Assembly: GCA_045543655.1 (NCBI GenBank)
Contig: JAZPXN010000042.1
Location: 1-22,248, forward strand
Direction: 5' to 3'
Source: RGIG995 sp045543655
GTDB lineage: Bacteria; Bacillota; Clostridia; Oscillospirales; UBA644
DNA length: 22,248 bases
Numbering within the stretch: position 1 is the first letter of the stretch; every line of letters starts with the position of its first letter. This document shows, piece after piece, positions 1 through 7,938 of this stretch. The position numbers were made by a program, and so were the translations under genes. Below the pieces are notes generated by a model. It saw only the letters and a list, made by a program, of their open reading frames with translations. It ran no database searches and was not told where the DNA came from.

Positions 1-612
<612 letters not shown>

Positions 613-740
613 AATCAAAACGATTCCGTAGAACCGTTAACGTCATTAGACTGTCCGACCCAGAAGATTTCTGGTTCGTGTTCCGTAATTTTTACGAGTT
701 TACTTCTCAATTGCTTTTTCCGATTTTCCAGGCCCGAAGA

Positions 741-763
741 CCTGTTATTTCGGAATCAACAGG
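741..763 (-). other. Hairpin in the 16S leader
   Basis: Arms CCTGTT and AACAGG flank an 11-nt loop inside the transcribed 16S leader. This could be part of the leader fold or a processing/antitermination structure. The matching 3' processing strand would lie outside the window, so the role is inference. Confidence 0.4.
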
Positions 764-846
764 GTACAAAATTCACTGTTTAATTTTCAATGTTCATCCG
801 GCCGTTTTCCGCGGGCACTTCGCCCCGTTTTTTTTGGCGCTCGAAT

Positions 847-875
847 ATTATACCACACTTTTTTCCGTTTGTCAA
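847..875 (-). promoter_or_regulatory. Sigma-A promoter of the rRNA operon
   Basis: On the minus strand a perfect -35 TTGACA (870-875) is followed by a 17-nt spacer and a perfect -10 TATAAT (847-852). A run of six G (on the minus strand) and then A/T tracts lie just upstream. Direction and position, about 230 nt before mature 16S, fit an rrn promoter. Confidence 0.93.
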
Positions 876-1119
876 CCCCCCTTTTTTAAAAATATTTTTG
901 CTCCGAAAAAACCGCAAAAGTGCAAAAAACGTGGATTTATCAACGGTTTCCAAATTTCCGATACCGTTTTGGTATAAAATCTTTGTGCATATTAAACAAA
1001 ACACAGATCATTGAACTGTGCAATTCGTACAAATTACCCCGGTTTTTTCGTTCCCTTCCGACAAGACCGAAGAACCCGCCTTTCGCCGGATTTTCGCCTA
1101 TTATTGTAATAAGGAAGAC

Positions 1120-1152
1120 AAAAAGAAAATCCCCCTCCGGGAGGAGAGGGAT
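1120..1152 (-). terminator. Intrinsic terminator after the oxidoreductase pair
   Basis: On the minus strand a 10-bp stem (AUCCCUCUCC with GGAGGGGGAU, one G.U pair, loop UCCC) is followed by UUUCUUUUU. It lies 9 nt after the stop codon of the downstream oxidoreductase and separates that operon from the rRNA promoter. Confidence 0.9.
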
Positions 1153-1160
1153 CGCATTGT

Positions 1161-2099
1161 TCAGTTCCCGTAAGCGCCTTCCATCATTTGAGTAAGACGA
1201 AGAGCGTCTTCCATGCCGCATCCTTCGGGGACGAGGCCCTTCAGGAAGGACACCAGCGGGCTGTCGCCTTCGGGGAGGAGGGGTACTTCCACGGGTTGCT
1301 TTTCGGTGGTCCGGGTCCGTTTGATCACGGTTCCGTTCCGCTGATAGGTGACGAAACCGTCGGTTCCGCCCACTTCCAGAGTCTCTGGGCTTCCGTAAGA
1401 AACGAAGCCGGTCTCGTTGACGGCGATGGCGCCGTTCTTATACCCCATCACGGTGACGGCGTTGTCTTCCACCCGGTCGGAATTTTTTTCCGTGGGACAG
1501 GCCAGGGTAAAGGCTGAGGAATAGGTATCGGGCATACCGAGAAACCAATCGGCCAGATACATTCCGTGGGCGCCGAGATCGATCATTGCCCCGCCGCCGC
1601 ACTGCGTTTCATTATAAAAATGGGAAGGCAGCCAGCCTGAAGTACTGCCGTCGTGGCAATTGCGGAAGCGGAAATAGTTGAGGATCCCCAATTCTCCGCT
1701 GTCGGCCACAGCCTTGACGGTACGGATGCCGGCGCGGAATTTCCAGGGATAGGAAATAACGAACCGGACGCCGTTGTTCTTTACTGCTTCCGCCACCCGC
1801 TCACAATCGGCGGAGGTGAGGGCCAAGACCTTTTCGGTAAAAATATCCTTTCCCGCATTCGCAATGGAAACCATAACATCGGCGTGGGAGTCGGTGGAGG
1901 TACATACGATGACGGAATCCGCATCGCTGTTCAACAGTTCCTCGGCCGAAGCAAATGCGGGAACGCCGTATTTTTCGCAGAAGGGATCCCGGAATTCGGG
2001 ATTCTCCTCGTATACGCCGATCACTTCGCCGTATTCCGCAGCGGTTTTATAATATTGAGGGGCGTGGACGTGCCACAGTCCGTAGAGAGCGATCTTCAA
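1161..2099 (-). CDS. Gfo/Idh/MocA-family oxidoreductase (divergent motifs, TTG start)
   Basis: This 312-aa protein has the family layout: an N-terminal Rossmann NAD(P)-binding half and a C-terminal substrate half with GGGAMIDLGAHG at 168-179 (His178 in the usual catalytic-His region). Two family signatures are weak. The nucleotide-binding glycine loop is replaced by LYGLWHVH at 5-12, and the usual EKP is EKV at 89-91, so the true cofactor use is uncertain. The start is TTG at 2099, in a TTGA overlap with the stop of the upstream gene. No ATG fits the conserved N-terminus, and a GGCGG-like site precedes the TTG. It is probably co-translated with its neighbour and acts on a related sugar or polyol. 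The family includes dehydrogenases, dehydratase-like enzymes and glycosidases, so the substrate cannot be named. Confidence 0.87.
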   Translation of the reverse strand: MKIALYGLWHVHAPQYYKTAAEYGEVIGVYEENPEFRDPFCEKYGVPAFASAEELLNSDADSVIVCTSTDSHADVMVSIANAGKDIFTEKVLALTSADCERVAEAVKNNGVRFVISYPWKFRAGIRTVKAVADSGELGILNYFRFRNCHDGSTSGWLPSHFYNETQCGGGAMIDLGAHGMYLADWFLGMPDTYSSAFTLACPTEKNSDRVEDNAVTVMGYKNGAIAVNETGFVSYGSPETLEVGGTDGFVTYQRNGTVIKRTRTTEKQPVEVPLLPEGDSPLVSFLKGLVPEGCGMEDALRLTQMMEGAYGN

Positions 2100-3181
2100 T
2101 CGAAATACACCGCCTTCCCGGTTTTAGAGGAGGTATAAATAGCCTCGAGAATTTCAGAAACCACACAAGCCTGCTCCGGCTTGACCAAAGGTTCCGTATC
2201 GTTGACGATGGCTTTGATCCAGCGGCAAGCCTCGGTCTGGGCGGGAGTTGCGGAAGCGCCGTCGTAGAAGGCAACGCCGCCGGCAGAAGTATCAACGGTG
2301 GTATTGACGGCACGGTCCAACTGAACTTTATTCAATTTCAGCACGTTGTTTTTCAGGGACACGCCCGCTTTGCTTCCGTACAGAACGCAGGAACCTTCCT
2401 GAACGGGCTCGTCGGTGTTCAGGGCCCAAGAGGTTTCCAGAAGAATGGTGGCGCCGTTCTTCATTACGATCATTGCACCGGCCGCTTCTTCCAGAGGCGT
2501 GGTGCTGACACCGTTATCCCCCCAGATATTGCCGGCTTCGGGATGTTCCAGTTCCTTGTGGGTCTTGCCCAAAACCACGGCGGGCTCGTAGTTGTCCATC
2601 AGATAAAGGGTCAGGTCAAGGGAATGGGTCGCAATATCGATGATGGGACCGCCGCCCTGGGCTTCCGCATCCAGAAATACGCCCCAGTTGGGCGTGCCTC
2701 TGCGGCGGGTGGCAAGACAGTTTGCATGATAGATCTTTCCGACTTCGCCGGATTCAATATACTGTTTTGCATAATCGGCGGGGACCTTGTGGCGGTGCTG
2801 ATAGCCGATCGTTAATTTTTTTCCGGTTTCCTTGGCGGCCTGAACCATACGGCGGGCATCCGCGGCGGTCTTTGCCATGGGCTTTTCGCACATAACGTGT
2901 TTGTCCGCGTAGAGAGCGTCTATGGTGATCTGCGCGTGCTCCCGGTTGGGGGTAAGCACGTGAACGACTTCGATCTCGGGGTCCTTCAGCAATTCTTTAT
3001 AATCGGTATAAACCTTGGCGTCCGCAGTGCCGTATTTGGCCTTCGCCTTTTCTGCCCGCGTGGGAACAATATCGCAGAAGGCCACCATTTCCACGTTGGG
3101 AATGTTTTTCAGGGAGGGCATATGCTTGCCGTTGGCGATGCCTCCGCATCCGATAATTCCGATTTTGACGATACGATCCAT
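2096..3181 (-). CDS. Gfo/Idh/MocA-family oxidoreductase
   Basis: This 361-aa NAD(P)-dependent oxidoreductase of sugar or inositol type has intact family signatures: a dinucleotide loop IGIIGCGGIA (7-16), CEKPMA at 98-103 with the EKP lysine, and GGGPIIDIATHSLD at 176-189 with Asp182 and His186 in the catalytic region. The chosen ATG at 3181 has an AGAAAGGAA ribosome binding site about 8 nt upstream. A longer reading from 3253 lacks such a site and would run through the promoter region. Its stop overlaps the next gene's TTG by four bases. It is divergent from an AraC regulator, which probably controls this pair. The substrate is unknown; pairs like this commonly act in sugar-derivative catabolism (inference). 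Confidence 0.93.
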   Translation of the reverse strand: MDRIVKIGIIGCGGIANGKHMPSLKNIPNVEMVAFCDIVPTRAEKAKAKYGTADAKVYTDYKELLKDPEIEVVHVLTPNREHAQITIDALYADKHVMCEKPMAKTAADARRMVQAAKETGKKLTIGYQHRHKVPADYAKQYIESGEVGKIYHANCLATRRRGTPNWGVFLDAEAQGGGPIIDIATHSLDLTLYLMDNYEPAVVLGKTHKELEHPEAGNIWGDNGVSTTPLEEAAGAMIVMKNGATILLETSWALNTDEPVQEGSCVLYGSKAGVSLKNNVLKLNKVQLDRAVNTTVDTSAGGVAFYDGASATPAQTEACRWIKAIVNDTEPLVKPEQACVVSEILEAIYTSSKTGKAVYFD

Positions 3182-3241
3182 AGTGTAAATTCCTTTCTCT
3201 CGGATAAGATTTGAACTTTTTGGGGATTTCCGTATATATGG

Positions 3242-3270
3242 TAGCATTTTCAAGAAAAAAATGCTATAAT
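3242..3270 (+). promoter_or_regulatory. Promoter of the AraC regulator with overlapping inverted repeat
   Basis: An extended -10, TGC-TATAAT (3262-3270), lies 48 nt before the regulator ATG; the -35 is poor. A perfect inverted repeat, TAGCATTTT (3242-3250) and AAAATGCTA (3258-3266) with a 7-nt spacer, covers the spacer region and the start of the -10. This makes it a good candidate operator for autoregulation and for the divergent oxidoreductase genes. Confidence 0.65.
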
Positions 3271-3318
3271 AAATCTGCAGAGAAATATCATTTTTTTGTT
3301 GTGTTAAAAGGAGAAGGT

Positions 3319-4191
3319 ATGGAACGCTACCGTTATGAAAAGGAAGAACCTCTGGTGGTTCAGCAGGATATTGATTTTTTCCCCCAGAAGGTCCGGAAGA
3401 ATTCGGGATTTCACTCCCATATCCACACTGCGGTGGAGGTTCTGTTCCTGAAAAAGGGACGGATGCGGGTGCTTTCGGAGAACGAAGAATTCCTGGCGGA
3501 GCCGGGGACGACGGTGCTGATCCGCTCCAACACGGGACACACGGGCATTGCGTTGGACGAGGAGGGATGCGAATACTGGGTACTGAAGGTGAAGCCTTCT
3601 TATTTATACGATATCTCCTTCCGGGATCGGAGAGGGCGGTATCTGTTGGATTTTACCCTGAACCGATCGGGGAAAAAGATCCTGTGGTCGGCGAAAGAAT
3701 CGGAGGACTGCGGCATCCGGGCGGCGGTGGACGGACTGATCCGGGAGTCGGACCGGAAGGATTACGGCTACGATATCGCAATGAAGATCCACGCCTCGGC
3801 CATATTGCTGGCGCTTCTCCGGGGAATGCAGGAATCCTCCGCCCCGGACGAATCGGAGCAGACGGTTCGGAATATTTACGAAACGATGATTTATATCAAC
3901 GGGCATTACAACGAAGACCTGACCGCCGAAGCCTGCGCAGAGCGGGTCTATCTGAGCTACAGCTATTTTTCCCGCACCTTCCGCAAGGTGACGGGGAAAT
4001 CCTTCCGGTCGTATCTCAACGCCGTCCGCATCGATCACGCAGAACGGGAATTGGTGGCAACGAAAAATCCCATCACCCGGGTAGCCACCGATTGCGGATT
4101 CAACAACGTAGCCTATTTCATTTCCGTCTTCCGGGAGCAGAAGGGCATGACGCCCCTCGCTTTCCGGAAGGAATACGAAAAGAAGCAATAA
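3319..4191 (+). CDS. AraC-family transcriptional regulator with N-terminal cupin
   Basis: This 290-aa regulator has an N-terminal cupin-like sensor domain (about residues 20-95, including FHSHIHTAVEVLFLKKG). The C-terminal AraC double helix-turn-helix covers about 190-287, from DLTAEACAERVYLSYSYFSR to VATDCGFNNVAYFISVFRE and GMTPLAFRKE. The start at 3319 has AAAAGGAGAAGGT directly upstream, and the promoter -10 at 3265-3270 rules out earlier starts. It is divergent from the two oxidoreductases, so it most likely senses a sugar-like ligand and controls them, and probably itself through the inverted repeat at 3242-3266. The ligand and the sign of regulation cannot be read from sequence. Confidence 0.93.
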   Translation: MERYRYEKEEPLVVQQDIDFFPQKVRKNSGFHSHIHTAVEVLFLKKGRMRVLSENEEFLAEPGTTVLIRSNTGHTGIALDEEGCEYWVLKVKPSYLYDISFRDRRGRYLLDFTLNRSGKKILWSAKESEDCGIRAAVDGLIRESDRKDYGYDIAMKIHASAILLALLRGMQESSAPDESEQTVRNIYETMIYINGHYNEDLTAEACAERVYLSYSYFSRTFRKVTGKSFRSYLNAVRIDHAERELVATKNPITRVATDCGFNNVAYFISVFREQKGMTPLAFRKEYEKKQ

Positions 4192-4197
4192 AAAATG

Positions 4198-4232
4198 CCG
4201 AGGAAGAACGGCTTCGCTCTTCCTCGGTTTTT
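4198..4232. terminator. Bidirectional terminator between convergent genes
   Basis: A 10-bp stem, CCGAGGAAGA (4198-4207) and TCTTCCTCGG (4218-4227), is followed by TTTTT on the plus strand. On the minus strand the T-run complementary to 4191-4196 follows it. It serves both the AraC gene (plus) and the radical SAM gene (minus), whose stop codon begins at the last T. Confidence 0.92.
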
Positions 4233-5950
4233 CAGTCTTCGATTTTGACGGAGATGCGCAAAGGGCCGTATAAGAACAGCCGCTTTTCGGGGGTGGGAGT
4301 GCCGTCGGGGGCGCAGGGGAAGACGGCCAGATCGGAATTGCGGAACCATTGCAAAGAATTCATCTTCCGATAGGCTTGCTTTTGCTCTTCGGTGAGGTAT
4401 TCTTCCACCCTTCCGCTCTTCAGAAGATCCAGGAGTCCCTCCCGGTCGGGCAGGACGGTCTGCCAGTCTGCCACGGCGTGACAGCGGTCGAAGGTGAAAA
4501 GATCGTAGCACAGAAGGGCCTTGGCGGTGCGTTTCATCTCCCCGTCGGGCAGTTTTTCCAAAAAATCCGCCATCCGGGCAAAGGAGCGGGGCGGCGTGTG
4601 GGCCAGATAGAACTCGCCCCGGGCCTCGGAATCTTCGGCAAGTTCCCGGAAAAGGGCAAATACGCCGGGGGCATAACAATCGGCAAGATAGGAAAGAAGG
4701 CGCACGCAGAGGCCGGAATTCCAATACCGCTCCAGCATCTTCTCCACCCCCTTCAGAATCTGCAGATCTTCCGGGGAAAGCCATTGATTGCGAAGGATCT
4801 CGTAGGGGGGATATTCGGAATAGACCGCACCGTCCTCCCGATGCTCCAGAGCCGTCCCCTTCAGCCGCTTAAGAAAGCCCAATTGCAGGCAATGGGAGCG
4901 GAGAGCGAAGACGGTATTGAAGGACGCCTCGAAGGAGGCAAGATCCTCGTAGGGCAGGCCGGCGATCAGGTCGGTATGAACGTGGCAGGGGCCTTGGGAG
5001 AGGCGGCGGAGGTTGGCGTATAATTTCTCCGGATCGGTCTTCCGGGTGACGGCCTTCAGCGTTTCCGGATTGGCCGATTGAATCCCCGCCTCCAGCAGAA
5101 TCATTCCCGGACGGCAGGATTCCAGCAGAGCCATTTCCTCCTCGTCGAGAAGCCAGGCCGCCACCTCGAAATGGAAGGAGGTAACGCCGTTGTCGTGCTC
5201 CTTCAGATATTGCCAAACGGCCTTGGCGCGGCGGCGGTCACAGTTGAAGGTACGATCCACGAATTTGACTAAATTCACCTTGGCGTCGAGGAACTTCTGC
5301 AATTCGGCGCAGACCCGTTCCACCGACCGGAAGCGCACCCGCCCCTGCACCGACGAAAGGCAATAAATGCAGGTATAGGGGCATCCCCGGCTCGATTCGT
5401 AATAGAGAATCCGCTTACGTAACGTTTCCAATTCTCCCGGCTCGTAGGGAAAGGGAAGGTCGTCGAGATTGCAGACCGGGGGACGGTCGGGAAACGCCCG
5501 GTACTGCCCCTTTTCCATCATAGAAACGCCGGGGAGAGACGAAGCAAGAAAGGTTTTCCGGGGATCCTCGGCGCCGGCGAGAAGGGCGGAAAGGGAAGCG
5601 TAGGTCTCTTCTCCCTCCCCCCGCAAGATTCCGTCGACGGCGGGATTCTGCCGCAGGAAATCCTCGCATCCGAAGGAGACCTCCGGGCCGCCGCAGAGAA
5701 TCAGGGCGTTGGGACGGACCGCCCGCAAATCCGACAGGATCTGCCGGACCGCAGCCACGTTAAAAATATAAACCGAAAAGGCGTAGGCCTCGGCGGGAAC
5801 GCTTAAAATCTGCCGAAGAATCTCTTCTTTCGGCTGATTGACGGTGCACTCCAGCAGCTCCGTCGTCCCGGGAGCCACGGAGCGAAGGCACCGTAACGCC
5901 AAAGACGTATGGGTGTATTTGCTGTTGAGGGCAACGAGCAACAGTTTCAT
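4232..5950 (-). CDS. B12-binding-domain radical SAM protein (DUF4080 type)
   Basis: This 572-aa protein has an N-terminal cobalamin-binding-like Rossmann domain (about 1-130, with LILCGGPEVSFG at 83-94). A radical SAM core follows, whose cluster motif is CPYTCIYC, that is Cys190-x3-Cys194-x2-Cys197, the 4Fe-4S/SAM signature. The C-terminal third fits the DUF4080 extension found in this class of bacterial radical SAM proteins. By family it would perform a SAM-dependent radical reaction, possibly a methyl transfer using cobalamin; the substrate is unknown. Start: ATG at 5950 with AGGAGAGAGG upstream. A TTGACA at 6000-6005 could be its -35, but no -10 sits at good spacing. It is a stand-alone gene, convergent with the AraC regulator and divergent from the Ig-like lipoprotein. 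Confidence 0.9.
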   Translation of the reverse strand: MKLLLVALNSKYTHTSLALRCLRSVAPGTTELLECTVNQPKEEILRQILSVPAEAYAFSVYIFNVAAVRQILSDLRAVRPNALILCGGPEVSFGCEDFLRQNPAVDGILRGEGEETYASLSALLAGAEDPRKTFLASSLPGVSMMEKGQYRAFPDRPPVCNLDDLPFPYEPGELETLRKRILYYESSRGCPYTCIYCLSSVQGRVRFRSVERVCAELQKFLDAKVNLVKFVDRTFNCDRRRAKAVWQYLKEHDNGVTSFHFEVAAWLLDEEEMALLESCRPGMILLEAGIQSANPETLKAVTRKTDPEKLYANLRRLSQGPCHVHTDLIAGLPYEDLASFEASFNTVFALRSHCLQLGFLKRLKGTALEHREDGAVYSEYPPYEILRNQWLSPEDLQILKGVEKMLERYWNSGLCVRLLSYLADCYAPGVFALFRELAEDSEARGEFYLAHTPPRSFARMADFLEKLPDGEMKRTAKALLCYDLFTFDRCHAVADWQTVLPDREGLLDLLKSGRVEEYLTEEQKQAYRKMNSLQWFRNSDLAVFPCAPDGTPTPEKRLFLYGPLRISVKIED

Positions 5951-6050
5951 AAAATCATCCTCTCTCCTCTTATATTACAATGCGAATGGGGCTTTCGTGT
6001 GTCAAAACCCGGAAAAAATCTCTGCTTTTTTATATTTTTGCCGTTTTAAC

Positions 6051-6079
6051 TTGACTTTTTCATTAAAATATGGTAACAT
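6051..6079 (+). promoter_or_regulatory. Promoter of the Ig-like lipoprotein gene
   Basis: TTGACT (6051-6056), a 17-nt spacer and TAACAT (6074-6079), preceded by an extended TGG. The predicted start is about 60 nt before the ATG. Confidence 0.75.
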
Positions 6080-6145
6080 AAGAGCGGAACCCATCCGCAA
6101 CGAATACCATCCCTTCCGCCGAAAGCGGAACCGAAAGGGGAACTT

Positions 6146-7798
6146 ATGATGAAACCGATCACGAAAAAAATCCTGATTCTTCCCGTCCTTCTGCTGGCGG
6201 CCGTCCTGTTATTTGCAGGCTGCAGCGGCGCCGGGAAAATCGAAAAGGCCTTCGTCCTCTCCGACACCGAGCTGACCCTGAAGGTGGGACAGACCAAGGA
6301 GCTGACCCTGAACAACCCGAAGAACAAGGACGTCGGGGACTATACCGTGGAATGGATGAGCGCCGACGGAAAGATCGCCACCGTCTCCGACGAAGGTCTG
6401 ATCACCGCCGTCGCCCCGGGCGAGGTGAAAATCACCGCCGTCGTCCGCACGGACAAAGCCGAAGTATACTTCGATTGCGCCCTGACCGTCAAGATCAACA
6501 CAGACCCCTTGACGGGCATGGAATTCAACGCCTCCGTTTATACCCTGGGAGAAGGACAGACGTTGAATCTTTATGAAGAAATCACCTATTCTCCTGCCCA
6601 CGCGGCCAATAATAATCTGCTCTGGACCTCTTCCAACACGGGCATTGCCACCGTGGCAAACGGCGTGGTCTCCCCCGTCTCCGAGGGGATATCCACCATC
6701 ACCGCAAAAACGCAGGACGGAAAAGTCCAGGCCACCTGCACCGTCCGGGTCTCGGAAATCACCGTAGATCCCACCGGCGTTTCCTTCGAGGAAGCGGAAT
6801 ATACCGTGGTTACCGGAAAATCCTTCGAGCTGAAGCCCATCGTGGAACCGGAAAACGCCACGGGCTACACCATCCTCTGGATCTCGTCGGACGAGTCGGT
6901 AGTCAAGGTCGCCGGAGGTAAGGTCACCGCCGTCAGCGCCGGTCAGGCCACCGTGACGGCCCGGCTGAACATCGGCGGAGGAAAATATACGGCGGAATGC
7001 ACCGTCACCGTGGAAGACGCAGGATCGGTCACCGTTCCCGCAACGAAGGTCACCCTGTCCCCCTCCTCCATGACCATTCCCGAAAATCAGAACGGCCCCT
7101 TTAATTTCGGCCTTTCCATCTCCCCCGCAAACTGCACCGAAACGCCCGTCTGGACCTGCAGCAAGAGCGATTACCTTGACATTGACGAGGATACCGGCAA
7201 ATTCACCGTCAAGAGAGCAGATCCCAGCAGTACCGTTTCGGTGGTAGTCACCTGCACCGTGGGCGAGATGTCCGCCACGGCGGTGGTCAATATCTCTCCC
7301 CGCAAGCCCGTGATTGAGATTGCCACCGGCGAAAGCGGAGACGTCTACGATAAGGCACCTCTGAACGTCATTGAACTGGTTGCCGCTTATACCGACGACG
7401 ATCTTCCCCTGCCGGAAGTGATCTGGACCTCCCACAACCCGGAGATCGCCACCGTTGACAAGAATACGGGCGTAGTCACCGCCCTGAAGGCAGGAGACTG
7501 CGTCATTACGGCCGTCAGCAAGACCGATCCCTCCTCCGGAGCGACCTATACCCTGACCGTGAAGCCGTCGGATTTCGTTTCTATCAAAAAGGGAGAGAGC
7601 ATCCCCCTGGATCCCTCCCTCTTCCCTGCCGCCGTCACCGGCTGGAATTGCCCGCCCGGATACCTGACCATCAATCTGCAGGCAAGAGCTCTGACCTGCA
7701 CCAAGGACGTTGATGCCGTAACGAAGCTGGAGATCTCAGGCTACCTGCCCAACGGGCAGCTGGTCCGCGTTCCCGTTTACGTTCTGCCCGCAGAATAA
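6146..7798 (+). CDS. Lipoprotein with tandem bacterial Ig-like (BIG2) domains
   Basis: This 550-aa protein has a lipoprotein signal peptide: basic N-terminus, hydrophobic stretch, and lipobox FAGC with the lipidated Cys at 26. It should therefore be exported and anchored on the outer face of the membrane. After that come about five BIG2-type Ig-like repeats (roughly 35-113, 117-203, 206-292, 297-385 and 388-475), each ending in the family pattern of a short turn, G-x-V/I-T-A/P-V, then G-x-x-x-I/V-T-A. A shorter C-terminal module follows. Such repeats usually mediate adhesion or act as spacers; no catalytic domain is visible. The start could be either of two consecutive ATGs (6146 or 6149) behind AAAGGGG. 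It is monocistronic, with its own promoter and terminator. Confidence 0.9.
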   Translation: MMKPITKKILILPVLLLAAVLLFAGCSGAGKIEKAFVLSDTELTLKVGQTKELTLNNPKNKDVGDYTVEWMSADGKIATVSDEGLITAVAPGEVKITAVVRTDKAEVYFDCALTVKINTDPLTGMEFNASVYTLGEGQTLNLYEEITYSPAHAANNNLLWTSSNTGIATVANGVVSPVSEGISTITAKTQDGKVQATCTVRVSEITVDPTGVSFEEAEYTVVTGKSFELKPIVEPENATGYTILWISSDESVVKVAGGKVTAVSAGQATVTARLNIGGGKYTAECTVTVEDAGSVTVPATKVTLSPSSMTIPENQNGPFNFGLSISPANCTETPVWTCSKSDYLDIDEDTGKFTVKRADPSSTVSVVVTCTVGEMSATAVVNISPRKPVIEIATGESGDVYDKAPLNVIELVAAYTDDDLPLPEVIWTSHNPEIATVDKNTGVVTALKAGDCVITAVSKTDPSSGATYTLTVKPSDFVSIKKGESIPLDPSLFPAAVTGWNCPPGYLTINLQARALTCTKDVDAVTKLEISGYLPNGQLVRVPVYVLPAE

Positions 7799-7820
7799 AA
7801 ACCGATCCCAAGAAGATCCC

Positions 7821-7859
7821 ATCCCCCCGGAAGAAAAATCCCTTCCGGGGGATTTCTTT
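7821..7859 (+). terminator. Intrinsic terminator after the Ig-like lipoprotein
   Basis: Stem CCCCCGGAAG (7824-7833) and CTTCCGGGGG (7842-7851) with an 8-nt loop, then ATTTCTTT. The same 10-bp stem recurs in the terminator after the rhamnosidase at 21748. Confidence 0.9.
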
Positions 7860-7870
7860 GCCCAAAAGGC

Positions 7871-7899
7871 TTGATTTTCCTGAAAAAATATGCTATAAT
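7871..7899 (+). promoter_or_regulatory. Promoter of the argS operon
   Basis: TTGATT (7871-7876), a 17-nt spacer and TATAAT (7894-7899) with extended TGC. The transcript would start near 7906, leaving a leader of only about 33 nt, too short for a T-box. Confidence 0.88.
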
Positions 7900-7938
7900 A
7901 TTAAAATAGATATAATATATACTGACAGGAGCATCATT

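Larger units (their letters stand above)
613..1119 (-). other. rRNA operon leader and promoter region (no protein gene)
   Basis: This stretch between the oxidoreductase terminator and the 16S gene contains no credible protein gene. It holds the rRNA promoter (847-875), A/T-rich tracts upstream of it at about 881-900 that could act as an UP element, and a transcribed leader of roughly 230 nt between the promoter and the mature 16S end. The leader contains a hairpin (CCTGTT/AACAGG arms, 741-763). Two further inverted repeats lie upstream of the promoter: ATACC-GTTTT-GGTAT at 961-975 and an imperfect palindrome at 1002-1020. Their roles are unknown. Confidence 0.75.

Noticed and set aside
1002..1020. 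Imperfect 19-bp palindrome CACAGATCA-T-TGAACTGTG upstream of the rRNA promoter.
   Set aside because: It matches no operator I know and is about 130 bp from the promoter; too little to call a site, though it is recorded in the region entry.
6000..6005. TTGACA on the minus strand as a promoter for the radical SAM gene.
   Set aside because: The nearest -10-like TAATAT is 22 nt away and the 17-nt position reads CATTGT, so a promoter call is not supported.
7900..7938. Possible T-box riboswitch before argS.
   Set aside because: The promoter -10 at 7894-7899 leaves a leader of only about 33 nt, far too short, and no specifier or antiterminator sequence is visible.
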